This document shows positions 19,652 through 28,373 of a DNA stretch of 64,000 nucleotides, piece after piece. Numbering within the stretch: the stretch's first letter is position 1; the number at the start of each line of letters is the position of its first letter. The DNA is from an uncultured Eubacteriales bacterium. Lineage in GTDB: Bacteria; Bacillota; Clostridia; Christensenellales; DTU072. Made by a program: the position numbers and the translations under genes. The notes under the pieces are model-generated. The model was not told the origin of the DNA. It did not search any database and was given only the letters and a program-made list of their open reading frames with translations. The stretch is from NCBI GenBank assembly GCA_949292905.1, contig CASFAV010000003.1, positions 96,050 to 160,049 on the forward strand, written 5' to 3'.

Positions 19652-19864
19652 TACGGTATGAGCGGAACGGACGGAAAGGGAAGCGCGCTAAACGATTCAA
19701 CCCGGTATAAAGAAGGAGTTAACGGCATTTACTACCCGCGTGAGCCGCAAAAAAGCGCATACGGTGCGGTGCGGGAGAACCGAGGAGAAGGGTGCAGATC
19801 GCGGGCTTTCGAGTGAGATGGCGAGGGAGTTTACAATGACGTAAATGACCGAAGCCTGAATATG
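19652..19864. other. About 210 bp without a recognisable gene
   Basis: This lies between two terminators. A short open frame (start about 19601, end 19816) runs through it, but it would begin inside the terminator region, lacks a ribosome site and has no recognisable family. No RNA fold stands out by eye. It is best left unassigned; it could be a remnant or a dispersed repeat. Confidence 0.4.
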
Positions 19865-19887
19865 AAAAAAGGGCGCTATATGCGCCC
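19865..19887 (-). terminator. Terminator of the tRNA-Glu gene
   Basis: On the minus strand, the stem gggcgc/gcgccc with a 5-nt loop is followed by six T. It lies 14 nt after the tRNA 3' end. Confidence 0.85.
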
Positions 19888-19900
19888 TTATACTCGGTTT

Positions 19901-19975
19901 TGGTACCTCCATGGGGAATCGAACCCCAGATTCCGCCGTGAGAGGGCGACGTCTTAACCGCTTGACCATGGAGGC
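19901..19975 (-). tRNA. tRNA-Glu (anticodon CTC)
   Basis: Read on the minus strand the cloverleaf is complete. It has acceptor GCCTCCA/TGGAGGT (with a G1-U72 wobble end), D-arm GTCAAGCGGTTAAGAC, anticodon stem TCGCC/GGCGG with loop CTCTCAC, T-arm TGGGG-TTCGATT-CCCCA, discriminator A and an encoded CCA. Loop position 34-36 is CTC, which decodes GAG. The overall sequence resembles other bacterial tRNA-Glu genes. It stands alone with its own promoter and terminator. Confidence 0.93.
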
Positions 19976-19991
19976 TTATTTCAGCTTGATT

Positions 19992-20021
19992 AGTATATCA
20001 TAGCTTCCGAGTACAGCGCAA
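19992..20021 (-). promoter_or_regulatory. Promoter of the tRNA-Glu gene
   Basis: On the minus strand, TTGCGC (20016-20021), an 18-nt spacer and TATACT (19992-19997) preceded by an extended TGA. The start would fall about 10 nt before the tRNA 5' end. Confidence 0.65.
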
Positions 20022-20083
20022 GCGTTTTTCGATAATTATTGTGCTATTTATTGTATCGCGGTAGATTTCGCCGCCGTTATGAA

Positions 20084-20112
20084 TTGCTTTTTTTACGTAA
20101 GGGAATTATAAT
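20084..20112 (+). promoter_or_regulatory. uvrC promoter placed for a leaderless mRNA
   Basis: TTGCTT (20084-20089), a 17-nt spacer and TATAAT (20107-20112). The uvrC ATG begins 6 nt after the -10 box, so the predicted transcription start coincides with the start codon. The only ribosome-site-like bases (aagggaa, 20098-20104) are 14 nt from the ATG and upstream of the predicted start of transcription. Confidence 0.6.
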
Positions 20113-20118
20113 GTCAGT

Positions 20119-21945
20119 ATGGTCGATCTTAACGAGAAACTCAAATCGCTTCCTCTTGCGAGCGGCGTGTATATAATGCTCGACGAATTCGGGCAGGTGC
20201 TTTACGTGGGTAAGGCGAAAATACTCCGTAACCGCGTAAGACAGTATTTCCGTTCGACCGCAACGCAGACCGAAAAAACGCAACTGCTCGTCGCAAAGAT
20301 AGCCGATTTCAGATACATCGTAACTGCCAACGAGATCGAAGCGCTCGTCCTCGAAAACAATCTCATCAAGCAATATAAGCCTTATTACAATATTCTCCTT
20401 AAAGACGACAAGAATTATCCCTATATAAAGATCAAGATGAACGAGGAATTCCCGTCGATAGAGGTGACGAGGCGGCTCAAAGCGGACGGCGGCAAATATT
20501 TCGGACCGTATATGCTGGGGCTTTCGGCTTCCGCGACGATGGATCTCATACATTCGATATTCCCCGTGAGGAGCTGTCGCGGCAACATTAAAAAGGGAGC
20601 GAAGCGGGAATGCCTCAATTATCATATAGGGCGGTGTTGCGCGCCGTGTTGCGGCAAGGTAACGCCCGAAGAATATCGCGCGATAATCAAAAAGGTGGTG
20701 GCGTTCCTTAACGGGAACGACAAGGAAGCGCGCGAGCTTCTTACGGAGAAAATGGCGAAAGCGGCGGAACGCGAGGAATTCGAACTCGCGATAACCTATC
20801 GCGAGGGACTCGAACTTCTCGACAAAATAGTGAGGAAGCAGAATATCAATTTGCCGCGTGACTTCAACCTGGATATTTTCGCATACGCTACGGACGGACT
20901 GTACGGCGTTATCAATTACACGGTGGTGCGCGGCGGTAAGGTCATAGGAAGCGAGAATACCGGCGTGAACGAAGCGGGCGACGCGAGCGATATTCTGTCG
21001 GGCTACGTCATGCAGTTCTACGAGAATAATCCCGTGGTGGCGGACGAGATACTTTTCAATTCCGAGCCCGAGTTCGGTGCGGAGATAGCCGATTATCTCA
21101 GCTCGAAGAAGGGGTCGAAGGTGCACGTATTCGAGCCGAAAGGCGGCGCCAGAGCGCAGCTTGTGGCTCTTGCGTACAATAACGCGAGCGAAAATCTGAC
21201 CAAGACGGTGCAGAAGATAGCGTCGCGCGAATCTCTTACGAAAGGCGCAGTCATGCAGCTTAAAGAGATGCTTTCGCTCGAGAAGCCGCCGAAGCGTATG
21301 GAGTGCTACGACATAAGCAATATAAGCGGCACGGACAAAGTGGCGAGCATGGTGGTATTCGTGAACGGCGAGCCCGCCAAAGAGCGTTACAGGCGTTTCA
21401 GGATAAAGACGGTCGCGGGCTCTGACGACTTCGCGTGCATGCGCGAAGTGCTTTCGAGAAGGCTCGGCGAGATGAGCGGCGGCGATCTTTCGTTCTCGGA
21501 AGTTCCCGACCTCATTATCGTGGACGGCGGCAAAGGGCAGTTAAGCTCTGCGGTGGAGATACTCGAAGGCAGCGGGATCGCGGTAGTGGGGCTTGCCAAG
21601 CGTGAGGAGGAGATATTCCGTCCGCACGAGAGCGAGCCGGTGATACTTCCGCGCGACAGTCTCGCGCTTAAACTGTGCCAGCGCATACGCGACGAAGCCC
21701 ACAGATTCGCGATAACGTATCACCGCAAGCTCCGGTCGGAGAGACAGACAAGAAGCAACCTCAAGAATATAGAGGGAGTAGGCGACAAGGGTGCGCGGGC
21801 ACTTTTAAGCTATTTCAAAAAGGTGGAGCGCATCGCGGAAGCGAGCGTCGAGGAGATAGCGGAAGTGAGCGGCTTCGGTAAGGACAGGGCGCAAAAAGTA
21901 TACGATCATTTCCATTTGGACGAAACCGAAGGGACGGAGGACTGA
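20119..21945 (+). CDS. uvrC: UvrABC excinuclease subunit C
   Basis: UvrC makes both incisions in nucleotide excision repair after UvrA/UvrB mark the lesion. The 608-residue product has the standard order. First comes the GIY-YIG nuclease ('SGVYIMLDEFGQVLYVGKAK', 15-34), then a Cys-rich stretch ('CLNYHIGRCCAPCCGK', about 174-190) and a UVR region ('KMAKAAEREEFELAITYR'). The RNase-H-like 3'... 5' nuclease half follows ('ECYDISNISGTDKVASMVVF', 'IVDGGKGQLSSA'), then C-terminal helix-hairpin-helix repeats ('LKNIEGVGDKGARALL'). The length is normal. The start is fixed by the conserved N-terminus; the mRNA may be leaderless. It is followed after 1 nt by the HAD phosphatase, so they are probably co-transcribed. 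Confidence 0.97.
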   Translation: MVDLNEKLKSLPLASGVYIMLDEFGQVLYVGKAKILRNRVRQYFRSTATQTEKTQLLVAKIADFRYIVTANEIEALVLENNLIKQYKPYYNILLKDDKNYPYIKIKMNEEFPSIEVTRRLKADGGKYFGPYMLGLSASATMDLIHSIFPVRSCRGNIKKGAKRECLNYHIGRCCAPCCGKVTPEEYRAIIKKVVAFLNGNDKEARELLTEKMAKAAEREEFELAITYREGLELLDKIVRKQNINLPRDFNLDIFAYATDGLYGVINYTVVRGGKVIGSENTGVNEAGDASDILSGYVMQFYENNPVVADEILFNSEPEFGAEIADYLSSKKGSKVHVFEPKGGARAQLVALAYNNASENLTKTVQKIASRESLTKGAVMQLKEMLSLEKPPKRMECYDISNISGTDKVASMVVFVNGEPAKERYRRFRIKTVAGSDDFACMREVLSRRLGEMSGGDLSFSEVPDLIIVDGGKGQLSSAVEILEGSGIAVVGLAKREEEIFRPHESEPVILPRDSLALKLCQRIRDEAHRFAITYHRKLRSERQTRSNLKNIEGVGDKGARALLSYFKKVERIAEASVEEIAEVSGFGKDRAQKVYDHFHLDETEGTED

Positions 21946-21946
21946 A

Positions 21947-22759
21947 ATGAAATACAAGATGATAGCATGCGATTTCGACGACACGCTTTCGGACTCTGCA
22001 AGCTTTGCGAGCGAAAAGAACCGTGAAGCAATAGCGAAATACGTGGCTTGCGGCGGTAAATTCGTATTGAGCACGGGGAGAATGATCTCCGCGATAATCC
22101 CGCACGCGAAGTATCTCGGATTGCACGGCGAGGTGATAGGGTATCAGGGTGCGGTAATAGCGGACATAGACACCGGCAAGTTCTATAACGAAGAAACGAT
22201 ACCTTACGAGTCCGCGCTGAAAGTGGCGAAAAAGCTTGACGCGGAGGGCGCATATTACCAGATCTACGTGCACGACGATTACGTTATCCCCGCCGAAACG
22301 CCTTATGCGGAGGAATACGCCAAATATACTTTCTCTCCGCCGATAATAGCGGGAATGCCGCTGAGCGAGTACATAGAAAAGAACGGTATTTCTCCGGTCA
22401 AAATGCTCATTATCACTCCGCCCGAAAAGGTGGACGGATACATAGACGAATTGAGCGCGGAGTACGGCGACGAATTCTTGGTGAATACCAGTAAGAAGTT
22501 CGTCGTGGAAATAATCCGCGGCGATGTGAGCAAGGCTAAAGCCGTAGCCGCGCTCGCGGCGAAATACGGTATAAAGCGCGAGGAAATAATAGCTATCGGC
22601 GACAGCCTCAACGACGTGCCGATGGTGGAATACGCAGGACTCGGCGTAATGGTAGCGAACGCGTCGAAGAAGGCGCTCGAGTCTGCCGATTACGTTTGTC
22701 CTTCCTGCGAGGATAACGGAGTGGCTTACGTTATTGAAAATATCGCGTTGAAAGATTAA
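21947..22759 (+). CDS. Cof-type HAD-IIB phosphatase
   Basis: This 270-residue cytosolic hydrolase has HAD motif I 'ACDFDDTL' (D9 nucleophile, D11 acid), motif II 'LSTGRM', a motif III Lys in 'VSKAKAVAAL' and motif IV 'AIGDSLNDVPM' (about 216-226). The Cof/YidA-type cap lies between motifs II and III. Family members dephosphorylate sugar phosphates, FMN or other small phosphometabolites, and the substrate cannot be predicted. The ATG has a ggagg site that overlaps the end of uvrC ('gggacggaggactga'), indicating translational coupling. Confidence 0.92.
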   Translation: MKYKMIACDFDDTLSDSASFASEKNREAIAKYVACGGKFVLSTGRMISAIIPHAKYLGLHGEVIGYQGAVIADIDTGKFYNEETIPYESALKVAKKLDAEGAYYQIYVHDDYVIPAETPYAEEYAKYTFSPPIIAGMPLSEYIEKNGISPVKMLIITPPEKVDGYIDELSAEYGDEFLVNTSKKFVVEIIRGDVSKAKAVAALAAKYGIKREEIIAIGDSLNDVPMVEYAGLGVMVANASKKALESADYVCPSCEDNGVAYVIENIALKD

Positions 22760-22804
22760 CTCGGATCATCGTTCCGGATGCGCCTGTCATACAATTATGA
22801 AAGT

Positions 22805-22836
22805 ACCCCGTATTCCGATACGGGGTTACTTGTTTT
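22805..22836 (+). terminator. Terminator between convergent HAD and dnaE genes
   Basis: The stem accccgtat/atacggggt has a 4-nt loop and outer aagt/actt pairing, and is followed by tacttgtttt. It could serve both strands. Confidence 0.75.
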
Positions 22837-22882
22837 CGGCGTTCGGTTACCCGAATATAAAAATTTGTTTAAGACGTTCGCG

Positions 22883-25800
22883 TCAGATTATCTTGACGTT
22901 ATGCGGTCCGAGTATGCCCGCAAGTTCTTTTCCCGCGGCGTCGAGATCTCCCACCGTGCGTTTGTATTCGTGCAGAGCGCGGCGGTATTGGAACTTGACC
23001 GTATTCGGTCCCGGGTGCGCTTCGAGAACTTTGTCTATGCGCTTTATTTTATCCGAATCCGCAAAATCGGCGTCGGTGAGATTGAAGTATAAAACGCGCG
23101 CGTCGGCTTCGACCGTTTCCTCGCGTTCCTTGAGATCCCACGGCAACAGTTCCGATACGTAAATTTTACATTCGTCGTCGCGGTAAGAGAGTCGTCCTTT
23201 GATCTTGACGAGGGTGTCGGCGACCAAGTATTTGCGCGATACGGCGAAGGCGCGCGACATCATTATACATTCGATCCTGTCGTACATGTCCTCGATGACC
23301 AGAATAGCCATTTCCTTGCCGTCTTTGGTGCGCTTGAGTTGTACGCTCGCGAGTATGCCGCCCGTCGTGACGTCCATATTGTCGTGAATAAGTACGGGCT
23401 CGTCGGATACGATATCCATGTCGACGGAATCTTCGTCCTCGTCCTCGTCGCGGCGGCGCGGTATCATCGAAGTGTTGAAATTGAATACCTCGAAATCCTT
23501 TTCGTAGCCGTGCAGAGGGTGTCCCGTGATATACATTCCGAGCATTTCCTTTTCCGCGAGCAGTTTTTCGCGTTGAGAATATTCTTTCACGCGGTCGTAT
23601 TTGAAGGGCGCTTCGCTGACCGCTTCGTCCTCTCCGAACATCGCGAACATATCGAATTGTCCGGTGATCTCGCGTTTCTGCTTTTCCTTGCGTTTGGCGT
23701 CAACTTCCGCCATGATGCGCTCGTAATTCGCCATGAGCGTGGCGCGCGTTTCGCCGAAACAGTCGAAAGCTCCGCCTTTTATGAGACTTTCCACCACGCG
23801 CTTGTTGATAAGCTGCGTTTCGCCCATTCTGGAGATGAAATCGTAAAGATCTTTGAATGCCCCGCGTTCGTTGCGTTCCCTGACCGTTTCCGTCATTATC
23901 GCCATTCCCACGTTCTTGATACAGGCAAGCCCGTAACGGATACCTTCCTTTTCAGGCGAGAAAAGCGGCAGCGACCTGTTGATGTCGGGCTGTAATAGCG
24001 GTATGTTCATCGTCTTCAATACCGCCATGTATTTCTTGGTATCGTCGGGTTTGTTTATACGGTTGTTGATGACCGCCGCGAGATATTCGGTAGGGTAGTA
24101 ATGCTTATAGAAGGCGGTCTCGTAGCAGAGATACGCGTAAGCCGCCGCATGCGACTTATTGAAAGCGTAGGAAGCGAAGCTCTCCATTTCGCCGAATATT
24201 TCGAGCGCCGTTTCCGCGCTTATGCCGTTGGCTACGCACCCCGGGATCAATACCTTCCCGTCGGCGTCTCTGAGACCGTTGATGAACTTGTCGCGTTCTT
24301 TCGGGATCTTGTCGAGTTTCTTTTTGCTTATGATGCTGCGGAAGTTGTCCGCGTCCGTCATCGTGTATCCCGCAAGCTTACGGGTTATCATCATCGCCTG
24401 TTCCTGGTAGACGATTATACCGCTCGTAACGCCCAGAATGTCTTTGAGCAGGGGGTGCTTGTAGACGATGGTTTCGGGGTTTTTACGGTAGGAAATGAAT
24501 TTGTCTATGTCCTTGAGCGGACCGGGACGGTAGAGCGCTATACCCGCTATCACGTCTTCCATACATACCGGCTTGAGACGGGTAAGGAATTTTTTCATGC
24601 CTCCGCCTTCGAGCTGGAAGACCGCGTCGGTATCGCCCGCCGATATCATTGCGTAAACTTCGGGGTCTGCGTAGCCCAGTTCGTTGAAGTCCACGTCGCG
24701 CCCCGTGGCTTCCTTGACGTAATCGTGCGCCATCTTGATGTCCGTCAGAGTCATCAGCGCGAGGAAGTCCATTTTGAGAAGCCCCAAGCCTTCCACCTCT
24801 ATCATGTCGAATTGCGTCGTGGTTTCGGTGCCGTTGCGCGCAAGCGGTATGGTGTCGATAGCGGGGTTGCGGTAAATGACCACGCCTGCGGCGTGTATGG
24901 AAGTGTTGCGCGGCATACCCTCTATCTGCGCCGCTATGTCGATTATTTTCTTGATCTGAGGATTGGAAATATACTGCTCATATAGGTCGGATACGAGATA
25001 TTTGCTGTTGGGATTGACGAGGTCGGGAATGTGGACCTTCTTCTCTTCTTCTCCGAAATTTCCGATATTTTTCGTTATCTTCGAAACGTCGGCAAAAGGT
25101 AATCTGTAAACGCGCGCAACGTCTTTGATAGCCTGTTTTTTCTTGAGTTTGCCGAACGTTATTATCTGCGAGATGTGATCTTCGCCGTATTTGTCTTTTA
25201 CGTACTGTATGACTTCGCCTCTGCGGTGATAGCAGATGTCTATGTCGAAGTCGGGCATCGAGGTACGGTCCTTGTTGAGGAACCTTTCGAAAATGAGGTC
25301 GTATTCGAGAGGCTCGACGTCCGTTATGCCTATGGCGTACGCGATGATACTGCCTACGCCCGAACCTCTGCCTTTACCGATGGGGATGTCGTGGTTTTTC
25401 GCCCAGAATATGAAGTCCCATACCAGAAGATAATAGTCCGGGAAACCCATCGAAATTATGACGTCGAGCTCCGTTTCCGCGCGTTCGCGTATCTCTTTGG
25501 TGATAGTGCCGTAGCGACGTTCCAGTCCTTCGTAGGCAAGTTTGCGGAGATATATGTCCGACTTCATTCCGTCAGGACACGGATAATCGGGTAACTGATA
25601 TTGCTTCGGCGGGAACTTAAAGTTGCATTTTTCGGCGATCTCGTAGGGCGTTTCGAGAGCTTCGGGACACCAGCCCAATACTTTCTCCATCTCGTCGTAC
25701 GTCTTGAGATAGAAGTTGTCGTTGGGAAGCCACTTCATTCTGTTTTCGTCGTCGTAGTAGGAAGCCGTACCGATGCACAGGACGATGTCGTGCATCTCGG

Positions 25801-26461
25801 CGTCGCTCTTCGTAATGTAGTGCACGTCGTTGGTGGCGACGCATTTGACGCCTATCTCGCGGGCAAGCTTCACGAGCAGGGGATTGACCTTCAGCTCATC
25901 TTCGAGTCCGTGATTCTGCAGCTCGATATAGAAATCCCCCTCGCCGAACATGTTTTTCAGGCGAAGCGCGTAAGCCTTCGCGCCTTCGTAATCGTTGCGC
26001 AGGATATAGCGCGGTATGGCGCCCGCTATACATGCCGATAAGCATACGAGATTGTCCGAATACTTTTCGAGCAATTCGAGGTCTATCCTCGGCTTATAAT
26101 GGTATCCGTCTATCCAGGCGTAAGAATTGAGCTTTGCAAGGTTTTTGTAGCCGTCGTAGTTTTTCGCGAGAAGCACGAGGTGGCAGTTCTTGTTCTGCTC
26201 CTCGGTATTGCGCCCTTCGTGGACGTGCATGTTTTCGGTAGTGTAGAATTCGCATCCGATTATCGGCTTGATGCCTTCGCTCTTGCAGGCGTCCACAAAC
26301 TTTATCGTACCGTACATGTTCCCGTGATCGGTCATCGCAAGCGCGGGCATTCCGAGCTCCTTGGCGGTCTTTACGAGCTTTTTCACGGGAGCCGCTCCGT
26401 CGAGCAAACTATATTCGGTGTGTACGTGCAGATGTATGAAATTTCCTTTATCGGTGGGCAT
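22883..26461 (-). CDS. dnaE: DNA polymerase III alpha subunit (DnaE)
   Basis: A C-family replicative polymerase of 1192 residues. It opens with the PHP domain ('FIHLHVHTEYSLLDG', 'MTDHGNMYG'). The palm carries the catalytic acids in 'MPDFDID' (about 400-406) with 'GKGRGSGVGSIIAY' just before. A helix-hairpin-helix/beta-binding region follows, and an OB-fold near 1010-1090 ('VTTGGILASVQLKRTKDGKEMA') ends the protein. This is the full-length DnaE1-type layout rather than the short Gram-positive DnaE3 or PolC. The ATG is preceded by ggagga. It follows whiA by 23 nt on the same strand and is likely in the same operon. Confidence 0.97.
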   Translation of the reverse strand: MPTDKGNFIHLHVHTEYSLLDGAAPVKKLVKTAKELGMPALAMTDHGNMYGTIKFVDACKSEGIKPIIGCEFYTTENMHVHEGRNTEEQNKNCHLVLLAKNYDGYKNLAKLNSYAWIDGYHYKPRIDLELLEKYSDNLVCLSACIAGAIPRYILRNDYEGAKAYALRLKNMFGEGDFYIELQNHGLEDELKVNPLLVKLAREIGVKCVATNDVHYITKSDAEMHDIVLCIGTASYYDDENRMKWLPNDNFYLKTYDEMEKVLGWCPEALETPYEIAEKCNFKFPPKQYQLPDYPCPDGMKSDIYLRKLAYEGLERRYGTITKEIRERAETELDVIISMGFPDYYLLVWDFIFWAKNHDIPIGKGRGSGVGSIIAYAIGITDVEPLEYDLIFERFLNKDRTSMPDFDIDICYHRRGEVIQYVKDKYGEDHISQIITFGKLKKKQAIKDVARVYRLPFADVSKITKNIGNFGEEEKKVHIPDLVNPNSKYLVSDLYEQYISNPQIKKIIDIAAQIEGMPRNTSIHAAGVVIYRNPAIDTIPLARNGTETTTQFDMIEVEGLGLLKMDFLALMTLTDIKMAHDYVKEATGRDVDFNELGYADPEVYAMISAGDTDAVFQLEGGGMKKFLTRLKPVCMEDVIAGIALYRPGPLKDIDKFISYRKNPETIVYKHPLLKDILGVTSGIIVYQEQAMMITRKLAGYTMTDADNFRSIISKKKLDKIPKERDKFINGLRDADGKVLIPGCVANGISAETALEIFGEMESFASYAFNKSHAAAYAYLCYETAFYKHYYPTEYLAAVINNRINKPDDTKKYMAVLKTMNIPLLQPDINRSLPLFSPEKEGIRYGLACIKNVGMAIMTETVRERNERGAFKDLYDFISRMGETQLINKRVVESLIKGGAFDCFGETRATLMANYERIMAEVDAKRKEKQKREITGQFDMFAMFGEDEAVSEAPFKYDRVKEYSQREKLLAEKEMLGMYITGHPLHGYEKDFEVFNFNTSMIPRRRDEDEDEDSVDMDIVSDEPVLIHDNMDVTTGGILASVQLKRTKDGKEMAILVIEDMYDRIECIMMSRAFAVSRKYLVADTLVKIKGRLSYRDDECKIYVSELLPWDLKEREETVEADARVLYFNLTDADFADSDKIKRIDKVLEAHPGPNTVKFQYRRALHEYKRTVGDLDAAGKELAGILGPHNVKII

Positions 26462-26484
26462 CTTTTCCTCCGTAAAGCCGCGTT

Positions 26485-27474
26485 TCAGGCGTTTTCGCCG
26501 TTTGCGTCTATTTCTGCGGCTATCGCAAGCAGTTTTCTCATTCTGTGATTAAGACAGCTTTTCGACGGGTTGCCGGGTAGTACTCCGGCAAGCTCCGCAA
26601 GCGTCGTTTCGGGATTGGCAAGCCGCGCTTCGGCGGTAGCTTTGAGCGCGGGATCGAGCGAGTCCAGTCCGCGCGCGGAACGTATTTTCTCTATGGCGAC
26701 TATCTGCCGCATGCTCGCGTCGACGCTCTTGTCTATGTTGGCGCTCGCGCAGTTTATCTGGCGGTTGTTGTCGTTGTTCAGGGAGCGCGTCGCGAGTATG
26801 TCCTGCAATTCCATCATCGCGCGCACCGCGCCCATTCTGACGAGCAGGTTGGAGATCGTTTCGGCGTCTTTTACGTAGACGGAATAGAGCTCGTTCCTCA
26901 CCCTTATCCTTGCCGCTACGTCGAATTTTGCGAGCAACGCTTTCAGATCGTCCGCCATTCTCTCCGTGCTGACGGTGAAATCCAGATAATAACTTACCGC
27001 CTTGGCGGTGACGGTATGCCTCGGCGGCGCGGAAACCGTGCCCGCCGCAAGGAATATTCCGCGAAGGAATGAGCCGGCGCAACATGTTTCGGCAACCGTT
27101 TCGGGAGCGATGCCGTCGGCGAACTGATAGGGCGCGGGGGAGATACCCGTTTCGGACAGCAGATCGAAACACACGTCGCCGCGTAATTTGAGTTCGTACA
27201 CGGTCTTGTTGCCGACTTCGCGCGACGAAGTGCGCATTATGACTTCGGGTTCGTTGCCGACAAGATTTTTGACAAGTCCCGCGCATTTCGCGATAAGTTC
27301 AGCGCCGGGTAAAGCGACTTTCACGCCGAAACCTTCGTGGTCTACGTAAAAATTGCCCGCACCGCGAATTATGCCCGCTAAAAAAGCGCGTTTGCAACAG
27401 GCTTTGCCGATCTTGAGCGAAGTCAGCTCCTCTTTGGCGATCTGGGCGATCCCGCCGCTTTTTTCCTTATCCAA
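26485..27474 (-). CDS. whiA: WhiA sporulation/cell-division regulator
   Basis: WhiA is a DNA-binding protein with a LAGLIDADG-homing-endonuclease-like N-terminal half and a C-terminal helix-turn-helix. In actinobacteria it controls sporulation septation; in Bacillus it affects division and chromosome segregation. The 329-residue product shows the expected N-terminus ('CKRAFLAGIIRGAG') and the conserved C-terminal HTH ('DPALKATAEARLANPETTL', 'SKSCLNHRMRKLLAIA'). The start is a TTG at 27474 with a GGGAG site inside the last codons of murB, and murB stops 2 nt before it. The usual partners rapZ and yvcK are not between murB and whiA here. Confidence 0.95.
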   Translation of the reverse strand: MDKEKSGGIAQIAKEELTSLKIGKACCKRAFLAGIIRGAGNFYVDHEGFGVKVALPGAELIAKCAGLVKNLVGNEPEVIMRTSSREVGNKTVYELKLRGDVCFDLLSETGISPAPYQFADGIAPETVAETCCAGSFLRGIFLAAGTVSAPPRHTVTAKAVSYYLDFTVSTERMADDLKALLAKFDVAARIRVRNELYSVYVKDAETISNLLVRMGAVRAMMELQDILATRSLNNDNNRQINCASANIDKSVDASMRQIVAIEKIRSARGLDSLDPALKATAEARLANPETTLAELAGVLPGNPSKSCLNHRMRKLLAIAAEIDANGENA

Positions 27475-27476
27475 TG

Positions 27477-28373
27477 CTACTCCCCGCCGACGATAACTAT
27501 CTCCGGCTCAAGCGTTATTCCGTATTTGCTTTCGACTACCGTATGCGCGAGCGACATCAGCGAGCAATAATCTTTCGCCGTTCCTCCGCCTCGGTTGACG
27601 ATGAAGTTTGCGTGCTTTTCGGATATTTCCGCGCCGCCTATGCGCGCGCCTTTCAGCCCCGCTTTTTCTATGTAATATCCCGCGCTCATACCGTTCTCCG
27701 CTTTGAGAAAAACGGAGCCCAACGACGGCGCGCAAGGCTGTTTCGCTCTGCGTTTTTCGCGATAGAAAGCCGACTTTTCTTTTACCGATATCCCTTCGGT
27801 CAGTAGCAGGGTGGTTTCGAGAGCGACGGCTTTTCCGAAGACGTTTCCGCTGGAGCGGTAAGAGAAGGGGATCTCTCCTCGCGTAAGCTTGCGCACTTGA
27901 CGCGCCTCGGCGTCGTAAACGGTGACGGAATCCACGAGCTCCGACAATTCGCGTCCGAAAGCGCCCGCGTTCATTCTGAGAGCGCCTCCCGCGGTACCGG
28001 GTATCCCCGAAAGTTCTTCGAGTCCGCTGAGGTCGTATCCCGCCGCGGTATTCGCTATGCCCGCAAGTCCCGCGCCCGCCCCGCATACGAGCGAATTCCC
28101 GTGCCGCGTTACGTTGCGGAAACCGATCAAAGATATCATTATCCCGTTGAATCCGCCGTCTTTGACGAGAATGTTGGTGCCGTTGCCGAGGGGCATACAG
28201 GGCACTCCGTTTTCCGTTGCGATACGCACGCATTCGGCAAGAGCAACGGCGTTTTCCGGATACGCTATCACGGCGGTCGTACCGCCGCCGCGATACGAGC
28301 TCACGAGAGTCGCCGGCATATCCGTTTTGAAGGGAATGTTCCCGCTTGTCAACATTTTAATTACGTCTTTCAT
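27477..28373 (-). CDS. murB: UDP-N-acetylenolpyruvoylglucosamine reductase
   Basis: MurB is the FAD- and NADPH-dependent reductase that makes UDP-N-acetylmuramate in peptidoglycan synthesis. The 298-residue product has the FAD-binding motifs 'PLGNGTNILVKDGGF' and 'GIPGTAGGALRMNAGAFG', the Ser proton donor in 'PSLGSVFLKAENG', and 'EKAGLKGARIGGAEISEKHANFIVN' near the end (given here in overlapping form). It is of the Firmicutes-length (type IIa-like) class. It overlaps the upstream YkvI-like gene by 17 nt with no clear ribosome site of its own, indicating coupling. Confidence 0.96.
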   Translation of the reverse strand: MKDVIKMLTSGNIPFKTDMPATLVSSYRGGGTTAVIAYPENAVALAECVRIATENGVPCMPLGNGTNILVKDGGFNGIMISLIGFRNVTRHGNSLVCGAGAGLAGIANTAAGYDLSGLEELSGIPGTAGGALRMNAGAFGRELSELVDSVTVYDAEARQVRKLTRGEIPFSYRSSGNVFGKAVALETTLLLTEGISVKEKSAFYREKRRAKQPCAPSLGSVFLKAENGMSAGYYIEKAGLKGARIGGAEISEKHANFIVNRGGGTAKDYCSLMSLAHTVVESKYGITLEPEIVIVGGE

